Source of the DNA: Notospermus geniculatus
Taxonomy: Eukaryota > Nemertea > Pilidiophora > Heteronemertea > Lineidae
DNA length: 64,000 nt
Direction: 5' to 3'
NCBI GenBank assembly: GCA_002633025.1
Contig: NMRB01001346.1
Coordinates: 108,917 to 172,916, forward strand
Positions 53,785 to 64,000 of this stretch are shown in pieces. The position numbers and the translations under genes are program-made. The notes beneath the pieces are model-generated. The model was given only the letters and a program-made list of their open reading frames with translations. It searched no databases and was not told where the DNA came from. Positions within the stretch are counted from its first letter, which is position 1. Each line of letters begins with the position of its first letter.

Positions 53785-54240
53785 AATGTCTCAAAAATCC
53801 ACGGCAAGCCGCTGGGTGGGGAAAATCGTACGGGGCCCGGTGGATTTGTGATTTAGGCTTAATTAAGCCACAGGAACTTGTACCAATGTTGGTAAAAAAC
53901 CACGCCATTATGGCCCTTCATGTTGTCAGTAAAGCCCCAGTCACACATCCACTCCGGGGCCCGTACGGCGAGTAAAAACAGACATTTTGGCCAATTTCTA
54001 CGGTGGCCAGTTTGATCCAGCCTACTTTCCGCCTATCTATTGAGGCGATTTCGGCATGATTCATCTTACATGTAGATCCGAGTTTCAGTCTCTAAAATCC
54101 ACAGCAAGCCGCTTGGGGAAAATCGTACGGGGCCCGGTGCATTTGTGACCTAGGCTTAAGGGTGCTTTTACGGGCCTGCGGCCCTTTTTGATGGCCCATG
54201 GCGTGGTTTTTTACCAACATTGGTACAAGTCCCTGTGCAT
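53785..54240. repeat. Mosaic of direct and inverted repeats
   Basis: A direct repeat (AATCGTACGGGGCCCGGTG within AAATCCAC...GATTTGTGA) occurs at about 53,790-53,860 and again at 54,093-54,155. An inverted pair, ACTTGTACCAATGTTGG and CCAACATTGGTACAAGT, lies at about 53,877 and 54,215. This suggests two partly overlapping element copies after rearrangement. Confidence 0.6.
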
Positions 54241-54258
54241 AAGCAACTGTTATGGGTG

Positions 54259-54503
54259 GCGTCCACTAGAGCGCCGACAACATTAGGAAGGGTTCGGGAA
54301 GCAAATGTGTCATTTCGGCATTGCTTCCGCATCAAGTCCTATTGGTCGTTTTACCCTTTCCCGAACGTGCAGAAATGCCGCGAACTGTTCCGGAATGATA
54401 AAGACAGTGAACGGAACCTTTCAAGAATATGCGGAGAGGTTGCCGAATGAATGCGGATTCACTAAATTTGCATTCGGCGTCTTGTCCGCGCCCTAGTGGA
54501 CGC
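54259..54503. mobile_element. TIR element GCGTCCACTAGAGCGC
   Basis: GCGTCCACTAGAGCGCCGAC and GCGCCCTAGTGGACGC are inverted ends. GCATTGCTTCCGCATCAAG and TGAATGCGGATTCAC hint at further pairing inside. Non-coding. Confidence 0.65.
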
Positions 54504-55250
54504 TAGGTTTTAAGGCCTAGGCCTACATCGTTTGCATTTTCAGCTGGGGCGAGCGAGCGCTAAAAGAACCACCACTGATTACCTCAGGATGGCGAACAGT
54601 GTATCCGCCTAGTTTCAACTCATCGTGTAATGTGAAAACTCAGAGACATTAGGTTCGGGCCTCTTTAGGTCTGAGGCCGGCATAGGCACAACGGTAGTCA
54701 TTGGGGGTGCAGCTACTGACTAGGGGTTACCATTAATTCGTTCCAGTATCCCTATAAAATAGGCTGATAGGGGCCTAGGCCTAGGTCTATTTCAAAATAT
54801 AGGCCTAGGCCAATTACATGTAGGGACGCTGGGGCGAACTAAAGAGGGGGGTCACGCCTAACCCTGATGACTCTGAGTACCGGTAAGCCTAATGACTGTA
54901 GAGGCTCCTTTGCTGTGCTAGTAGGAGTACCAAGGTGAGGAACCCAGACTTACCAAGTTCATGAATTTGCAAATAGGATTAGGCCGAGGTCTGTAGGCCT
55001 AGCTCTCTTCGAAGCCAGCCAGAACAGAGGCTCGTACAGCCGACAGATCGATTCGGATGATGACAGGGTTCCAGGCATGACAGCCTACTATCTACTTTGG
55101 AGCAATTGTAAAGAATCCGGTTATCACCGCCTTTGAAATGGTTAGGATTGTGTCTGCTGCTGAGCATCTGGCGGGGTCACGCCACCGACTCGTTCATGGG
55201 CTCTATCTAAAACGCGGAACCAAAAACGAAACCGAAAGTTGCCCAGTTGT
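54504..55250. other. No gene recognised
   Basis: Contains several TAGGCCTAGGCCTA words. No convincing frame or repeat boundary is seen. Confidence 0.45.
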
Positions 55251-55256
55251 ATGCCG

Positions 55257-55422
55257 CTGTAACGTTTTTCAGTCTGGCCCGTGACAAGTGTGACATTACA
55301 ATAGATTGAGGAATAAGACGCGACTTGACAATGAGCGACACACAGAGAAACAGTGAGTCTGTTTCCCAGTGTGTTCCAAAAAATGGGAGTCGCACAGAAA
55401 AATGGCAACACTGAAAGACATT
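55257..55422. mobile_element. MITE TGTAACGTTTTTCAGTCTGG, copy 2 (inverted interior)
   Basis: TGTAACGTTTTTCAGTCTGG at the left. The right end (GGCAACACTGAAAGACATT) is degraded. The interior ACACACAGAGAAACAG and CCCAGTGTGTTCC is the inverse of the copy at 52.7 kb. Confidence 0.65.
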
Positions 55423-55849
55423 AGGGGCCTACACACGTCCGAGATGGCTGCCATGAGAGCCATTCAGAATTTCGTTTCCAGACGATAAACTGGAGAACCG
55501 CTGAGAATGGATTGGATTCGCCAGACTTCACCGATTTGATAGATTCCGATCTGTTTTCATATAACTCTTATGTAGAGATCAATAAAGAATTCAAACTATC
55601 TTTCTACAAAATGAAATTTTCATTTATATACAGTCTTTCTCATAGTAACAGTAATACTTGTCTGTAATAGTTTCTGTACAATCAGAAATCTTACGCCTCA
55701 ATTTAATACCAGATGTCAAGGACTCGTATACTTCTTCGTTCAATGTTACTGCTCAAAAGGTGAACACTGTGAATGGGTGGAGGGTGAACACACTCCGCGC
55801 AATCAGTAGACTTAGTCAAATATCAAGACAGCAAGATCCACCACAGTGA

Positions 55850-56400
55850 ACTCATTTTCTTGAAATCTCCCGTTTTTTTCACCAATATGACTCCACATCT
55901 GACACAGCTCAAAAAATTCCCCATTCTGTTCCCCAAAATGACTCAATCCTCGATCTGACACGGATCAAGAAATTCCCCCATTCTGTTCCCCAAAATGACT
56001 CAATCCTCATCTGACACGGATCAAGAAATTCCCCCATTCTGTTCCCCAAAATGGCTCACTCCTCAATTTGACACAGCTCAAGAAATTCCCCATTCTGTTC
56101 CCCAAAATGACTCAATCCTCATCTGACACGGCTCAAGAAATTCCCCATTCTCTTCCCCAAAATGACTCAATCCTCATCTGATATGGCTCAAGAAATTCCC
56201 CATTCTGTTCACCAAAATGATTCAATCTTCAATCTGACACAGCTAGAAAAACTCCCCATTCTGTTCCCCAAAATGACTCAATCCTCATCTGACATGGCTC
56301 AAGAAATTCCCCATTTCTGTTCCCCAAAATGACTCAAACCTCATCTGACATGTCTCTTGAAATTCCTGATTCTTCTCCCAATGATGACTCCTCATCTTAC
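55850..56400 (+). repeat. Minisatellite, unit about 55-58 bp, about nine copies
   Basis: The unit contains ATTCCCCATTCTGTTCCCCA, AAATGACTCAATCCTC and TCTGACACGGCTCAAG. The copies degenerate toward both ends. It is AT/C-rich and non-coding, between the two genes. Confidence 0.85.
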
Positions 56401-56812
56401 ATGATTACCCCAACCTAGCAGCAATCCTCAGTGGGAGGTTTAGGCAATTCCATGAAATTCAGGAGCAGTAATTTGAGTGCAGTCAAAGCTGCAAAGGGTG
56501 CCATGATGAATATTTCCCAACACGTGGCACAAATACACAGTGTCGTGGTGTGTAAAAACTGTACAATACTACAATGTACACACAATACATGGTTGCCTGG
56601 ATCTTGTTGAGAAGAGTATGTGCATGAGTTTTAAAATGGCCTTAGTTCTTGCTGCTTTGATTAAGTGAGCACCAAGTGAAATCAAGGACACTGCTGATTT
56701 TGGCCCAAAATCATTTGGAGAATTTCCTTTAACAAACACATTAAGATGTGTTTAGCATTAGGAAAAACGGCCCACCTCATGATTTTTCTTGTGATGTGTA
56801 GGTTAAGTCTGA

Positions 56813-57072
56813 GGAGCCTAGTGGTTATCATGTCTGCTAGCAAGCGGCAGGTCCCAGGTTCGAATCCCAGGCCATATGGGATTAATCATCCCTGGCTTTT
56901 CAGTCTGTCGCATGGGAGAGTAAGCCGTGATGCCTTGTACCTTGTGTCTTTGCAAGGGCAAGTAAAAGACCCTACCCAAGTGAGGAACAGGAGTAGCTTG
57001 GGATGGCCTCTTCCATACTTACCAGGGCCAATAATGCTATGGCTTCGGCCCTGATGGAAAAATCTAATACAA
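56813..57072 (+). mobile_element. SINE family S, full-length copy
   Basis: The tRNA-like head has an A-box-like CTAGTGGTTATCATG and an exact B box GGTTCGAATCC (about 56,858). The body contains GTCTTTGCAAGGGCAAG, AAAGACCCTACCCAAGTGAG and GGCCTCTTCCATACTTACC. The tail is GGCCCTGATGGAAAAATC. This is the typical layout of a Pol III-transcribed tRNA-derived SINE. Confidence 0.85.
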
Positions 57073-57370
57073 ACCACTGGGGTAATAATGTGAAGCACTT
57101 CATTGAGACTGTATTACAGAAGAAAGCGGAAAGGATTCACAATATTATTACTCTCACTGCGAAGTTTATTTTTCGAATTAAATTCTAGATTCATCTTGTA
57201 GGAGATCCAAACAAGACCCAGGCATGATATCATCAACAATATATCAACAACTATTGGTACACGCTAAACGCATCCCAAGTTTGGTCACAATATTCGTAAT
57301 GGCAAAATAGAATTCACCCTAAAATTCAATGCCTAAAAATGCCATAGATGAAACAGGTATTTGAATATAG

Positions 57371-58619
57371 AATGAAATGGCCAGGGCCATTGTGCTCACC
57401 TCTGTGATAAGTCTCCATGGTTGTGTGAAACTGTGACTCTCATGGTGAATGTTGAAGGATCAGTACAGATAAGATAAAGCTGAACACACCAAGTCGGAAG
57501 AAGTATTTTTATGATCTGATCAGTATTATCAGTCAATGACATAAACTCAGGTGATGGCACCCAGAAGGAGTACAATTTCTGAATACAAGTGGTATTTGTG
57601 AACAAACTGCTTTCCTGTCTAGGTCACAGATGTCAAAAATTCTATTTTTCAAGATGGCCACCTGGTGGCCACACGTGACGTTCCTTGGGACTGAAATATT
57701 AGCAGGAATGTACAGGATACTTGCATAGATATTTAGACAACATTGAAACATCGTAACATTTACTACTGACAATGACTGATGAGATATGGCCAAAGTCAAT
57801 TTTTCAAGATGGCTGCCTGGCAGCCATGTTGAAGTCCCATCGAACTGAAATTTGGCATATAAGTAGACGGTACCAAGACACATATTTAGGCACGGTTAAA
57901 GCATCCTAGCTACCACTATTTAATGAGGTGTTGGTTCGAAGTCCATTTTTCAAGATGGCTCCCTGGCGGCCATATTTGACGTCGAATCTGACTGAAATTT
58001 ACTATATATCTATATGGTACCTAGAGACATATTTTGACAAGGTTAAAACATCATACCTACTCCTATTTATAAAATGTGGGTCAAAGTCCATTTTTCAAGA
58101 TGGCTTCCCAGCGGCCATATTTGAAGTCCGATCGGGTTGAAATTTGGTGCACTTGTGCAGGGTGCCTAGATATATCTTCACACCAAATCACAACACTCTA
58201 TGTCAAATAGCCATGAAATGTGCCACCAAACAGTGAATTTTGAACTTTGACCTCTGTGACCTTGAAAAGTAGGTCAAATCAAAAACCCGGGATTTATGTG
58301 ATGTAGTCTCATCAGAGGAACCCACCATAAAAGTTTTGTGGTTCTAGCTAACAGCGTTCAGGAGATATGGCCAAAAGAAGGTTTTCACAAAGCGCCCCCT
58401 ACAGGGCAGAGTATAAAAGCAGCAGCGCTAAGTTTCGGTCCAGAGATAGTTTTTACCATAGGGTACCTGTACACCAAATTTCAAGTTTGTAACCCAAGCG
58501 GTTTAGAAACGTGCCACCCCTGTTAACGACGCCGGACGACGGACGACAGACGACGGACGACAGACGACGACGGACAACACACCATGGGAGAAGCTCACCT
58601 CACAGAGGTGAGCTAAAAA
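57371..58619 (+). mobile_element. AGCTCACC-type element, long copy
   Basis: It begins AATGAAATGGCCAGGGCCAT and ends AGCTCACCTCACAGAGGTGA then GCTAAAAA. Three or four internal tandem-like segments each contain CCATTTTTCAAGATGGC and GCGGCCATATTTGA (near 57,650, 57,820, 57,950 and 58,090). A GACGACGGAC microsatellite precedes the end. It carries TCTGTGACCTTGAAAAGTAG as in the 10-kb copy. No transposase-like frame is present. Confidence 0.7.
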
Positions 58620-59285
58620 CACAACTCACCATGTCCTACGCACAGAGTGTAAAAACAGATATTGCATTGTCCCAATTTGTGTATGTTACACTCATATCAA
58701 CAAACATGTCTAGTTTCAAGCACCTTGAAAATTACACTTAAATCTGTAGAAAAAAAACACGAAAATACAGAAAAAAAGAAAATACATGCTGCCCAGAAAA
58801 AAATCCCAAGTTCATCTATGACATGTAACAATACAGTAGTTAGATGCATAAATGCCAGTATTAATGTAGAGTACCGGTAGGAATCGTAGCCTAACTTTTA
58901 AAGAGGGATTCTACCTTTACATTTTTAAGTACATCTATGACAGGTAACACTAAAGTATTCAGATAGCGAAATCAGACCATGTAGCACATCCATGTCATTA
59001 CGCAAAGAATAGAAGAATGACAAGTAGCAAAATGAACATCAATAGACATATGGTCCCTTTAACAAAATCTACAACAGCTTACAGAAATAATGGTCCCTTA
59101 TTAACGAAATCTACAATAGCTTACATGTAGTATACAAATAAATTGTGTGGTAAGTAAATTGCCTGAAAAGCATTAAGAGACGGGGGGGGGGGGGGTATAG
59201 CCCTGTTGTACTGGCCTCAGATTGAAAAGGTGTTTGATGACCTACAAATAATCACAACAGCAAATACAATGTACTTGTTAGTACA
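58620..59285. other. No gene recognised
   Basis: AT-rich; a G homopolymer lies near 59,181. The words TTGTACTGGCCTCAGA (about 59,207 and 59,466) and ACAGAGTAGGTAT (about 59,283 and 59,446) occur on both sides of the hairpin at 59,293-59,426. Confidence 0.5.
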
Positions 59286-59292
59286 GAGTAGG

Positions 59293-59426
59293 TATAGAAC
59301 CAAAGAAACGAGCAAATCCAAAATGTGATATTCATGTCTATACATTACACTATATACAAGGTACAAAAGTGTAATATATAGACATGAATATCACATTTTG
59401 GATTTGCTCGTTTCTTTGGTTCTATA
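59293..59426. repeat. Near-perfect 59-bp-arm hairpin
   Basis: The left arm 59,293-59,351 (TATAGAACCAAAGAAACGAG to ACATTACACT) is mirrored by 59,368-59,426 with a single mismatch and a 16-base loop. Direct repeats lie outside. It has no ORF. Its arms are better conserved than most foldbacks in this window. Confidence 0.85.
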
Positions 59427-59980
59427 AATGTACCTTGCTACCAAAACAGAGTAGGTATCCCCAGGTTGTACTGGCCTCAGACCGAGAGGGAAATTGATGA
59501 CAGGTCATACCTCCCCGTCATGAAGAACACGTAAGTCACATCATTTCTTCAAGAAGCAATTTTCGTTGCCAAATATCGAACCAGTTTGATTGTCGGCAAG
59601 TCTTGCTTTCCAGAAAACTTACCTAGCACCTCAGTAATCCTATACGTAAGAGACAGCACATAAGCAGTTCAACTACTGCAGTGAAATGGGCAGTATTTAT
59701 CTCATATTCCATCATTGTTGCAAATTTAAATAAAAGCATATTGTTTGGATTTCTCTATTGCACATGACAAAGAAAATTGTTCCCCTAAAAAAAACCAACA
59801 AAATCTGGAGCAGCAAAGTTTCCAGTTGAAATAATAAGCATAACCAATGTTCCATAGAAAGGTAATTCTTTAAACCCAGCCTAATTAAAGAATTTGTTGA
59901 AAACAATACAGGACAAAAGAAATAATCCTTTATCATTCACGGGCAAACTTATTGCAGTAAACTGCCCTCCTTCCTCAAAC
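59427..59980. other. No gene recognised
   Basis: AT-rich sequence; a minus-strand 74-codon frame at 59,712-59,936 has no support. Confidence 0.5.
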
Positions 59981-59984
59981 AAGT

Positions 59985-60345
59985 TCCAGGCAGCTAGCTT
60001 TCAAGTGAAAATTCCAAGTTCCAGCCAGTTTTCAAGAGAAAATTCTCAATTACAGACAACTTTCAAGAGAAAAATCTCAATTAATTACAGGCTAACAGCC
60101 AGCTTTCAAGAGAAAACTCCCACAGTTCCAGCCAACTTTCAAGTAGGAATTCCCACTTCCAGCCAGCTTTCAAGAGAAAACTCCCAGTTCCAGCCAACTT
60201 TCAAGTAGGAATTCCCACTTCCAGCCAGCTTTCAAGAGAAAACTCTATTTCAGCTAGCTTTCAAGTGAAAATTTCTGGTTATGGCCCGCTTTCAAGTGAA
60301 AAATCCCAGTTCCAGCCTGTTTTCAAGTGAAAACTCCCCGTTACA
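59985..60345 (+). repeat. Minisatellite, unit about 30-33 bp, about eleven copies
   Basis: The unit is close to TTCCAGCCAGCTTTCAAGAG plus AAAACTCCCAG. Spacing varies between 27 and 34 bases. The open plus frame through it is only a by-product of the repeat. Confidence 0.85.
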
Positions 60346-60422
60346 TCACTCTTCCCCACCTACCCCGGTCGATCTCCTCCCTTCAGCCTGACTTATTCAT
60401 GCTCCGTCTTACAGCAGCAAGC

Positions 60423-60784
60423 AATGAAATGGTCCATGGACCATGTGCTCACTGGGTTGGACATAATAGTCTAATGACAGAGGGAGGTACATATCAGTTA
60501 TGAGCAATCTGGGTCAAGTCATTCCCAGAAAAGACTTTGATGATTTTTGGGTTATGCCACCTGGTGGCCATATTGGATGTCCGATCGGGCTGGAACTTCA
60601 CATGCACATAAAGGTCATCTGCAGGGGACCACATAGCACAATTTCAGATCAATAGCTCCAGCGGTTACGAAACGTGCCCTGCTAACGGACAACGACGACG
60701 GACGACGACGACGACGGACGACGACGGACGACGACGGACGACGGACACCGCACCATCGTAATAGCTCACCCCAGTGAGCTAAAA
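60423..60784 (+). mobile_element. AGCTCACC-type element abutting the LIMK stop codon
   Basis: It begins AATGAAATGGTCCATGGACC and ends ATAGCTCACCCCAGTGAGCT. It is a shorter relative of the 10-kb element (TATTGGATGTCCGATCGGGC shared), with a GACGACGG microsatellite near the end. On the minus strand it begins within about ten bases of the LIMK stop, so it must form the start of that gene's 3' untranslated region. Confidence 0.75.
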
Positions 60785-60788
60785 AATA

Positions 60789-63205
<2,417 letters not shown>

Positions 63206-63339
63206 TTATGTGATAGAATAGGTCATTTTTCAAAATCGATGCTTAGTCACCCTTCAGCTCAAATGACCACACTCAACATAGCTCAACTTCCAGCTCAGCG
63301 GTCACTGTGTCAACCACTAGGCCATCTATAACCAGCAGC

Positions 63340-63495
63340 ACAGGCCGCACCATACAACTGGTGGAGGCCACACCATACAACTGGTGGAGGCCACACCATA
63401 CAACTGGTGGAGGCCGCACCATACAACTAGTGGAGGCCGCACCATACAACTGGTGGAGGCCGCACCATACAACTGGTGGAGGCCACACCATATAC
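63340..63495 (+). repeat. 23-bp tandem repeat (about six units) in a LIMK intron
   Basis: The unit is CACCATACAACTGGTGGAGG plus CCG or CCA. Units differ only at one or two positions, so the array is young and probably length-polymorphic. Long open frames in it are an artefact of the period. Confidence 0.9.
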
Positions 63496-63833
63496 ATGTA
63501 ACTGGTGATATAGTACAACAATCAAGGTCATGCAGATATGACTGCTTGGCAAAAGGTTTACCTAGCCGCAGACCGTCAGCCCAGTTATGCGCATGCGCAT
63601 ATGTACAGTGTAGTTACTGTTATAGACGTGAGAGGGCCAATTCTTCGTGAGTAAACGCTTTTTCAACGCGCGTGGGGTTGATTTTGGCCCCGGGGGTAAG
63701 GTTTAGGGATGGGGGTAGAGCTATGGGTAGGGTTAGGGCTAGAAGAAAAGGGTTTTGTCAGGGTTAGCATTATATATTGATATTATATTACAGTAATTAA
63801 ATAAGACGTAGATTCAACGCCATCGCTGCCAGC

Positions 63834-63905
63834 TGCCTCGGTAGCTCAGTCGGTAGAGCGTTTGCCTACTAATCAGAAGGTCGCTGGTTCGACACTCGAC
63901 TTGGA
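63834..63905 (+). repeat. tRNA-like sequence (SINE head or tRNA pseudogene)
   Basis: GCCTCGGTAGCTCAGTCGGT gives a good D arm and A box (TAGCTCAGTCGG). The B-box region GGTTCGACACT is imperfect. The acceptor and T stems do not pair, and the anticodon stem has a mismatch. It is therefore not called as a functional tRNA. Confidence 0.55.
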
Positions 63906-64000
63906 CGTGACTTTTTTCACCCTTTCTTCTCCCTTAGTGTTTTCCTTTTTACTGAAAATACTCTAAGTCCGTGGCTGACGGTCAGGGACTAGGGACAAGT

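Noticed and set aside
55850-56400. CRISPR-like array of repeats
   Set aside because: Units are contiguous degenerate copies without unique spacers, in animal DNA: a minisatellite.
63834-63905. Functional tRNA gene
   Set aside because: Good A box, but acceptor, anticodon and T stems do not pair properly.

Overview
The window is animal nuclear DNA, not bacterial, viral or organellar. It has two spliced protein-coding genes, large introns, Pol III-type SINEs and very many short inverted-repeat (MITE or foldback) elements. Frequent ACATGTACATGT and AGGCCTAGGCCT words, together with elements ending in AGCTCACC/GGTGAGCT, fit a marine invertebrate, possibly a deuterostome such as a hemichordate, echinoderm or amphioxus. 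That placement is an impression from word usage, not a proof. No CRISPR, operon or phage-like structure is present.

Gene 1 (+ strand, 19,489-48,265) is reconstructed here from seven exons: 19,489-23,482, 34,305-34,956, 35,636-35,763, 36,606-36,665, 44,183-47,127, 47,382-47,648 and 48,215-48,265. All six junctions have GT-AG borders and compatible phases, and the sum is exactly 2,699 codons including stop (2,698 aa). The protein is mostly acidic or Pro/Gln-rich low-complexity sequence. It has several basic nuclear-localisation-like clusters, a PxDLT motif, a helical/coiled-coil stretch, a SUMO-interaction-like motif and one complete MYND zinc finger at the very C-terminus, split by the last intron. 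I do not recognise it as a named family; a nuclear co-regulator role is an inference.

Gene 2 (- strand, 63,184-60,789) is the 3' half of a LIM-domain kinase. Six exons encode the kinase core from the '[19 protein letters not shown]' region through HRDLN, DFG, the RKRYT activation loop and APE to the stop codon. The LIM, PDZ and N-lobe exons lie beyond the right edge. One of its introns starts with GC instead of GT. The two genes converge and are about 12.5 kb apart.

The rest is intergenic and intronic repeat DNA. 0-19 kb: nested MITEs, an 830-bp duplicated block next to a single N, and a ~280-bp tandem array full of nuclear-receptor-type half sites. 23.5-34.3 kb and 36.7-44.2 kb (introns 1 and 4 of gene 1): dense palindromic elements, many flanked by TTA/TAA or TA and one by a 9-bp duplication. 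48.3-60.8 kb: SINEs, minisatellites and foldback elements. A 63-bp stretch inside the giant first coding exon of gene 1 is also found, inverted, in repeat DNA about 3 kb upstream. Single Ns and short N runs (689-723, 1350-1351, 2592, 8996, 11123, 14247, 43867-43878, 50481) mark assembly joins, and several duplications next to them may be artefacts.
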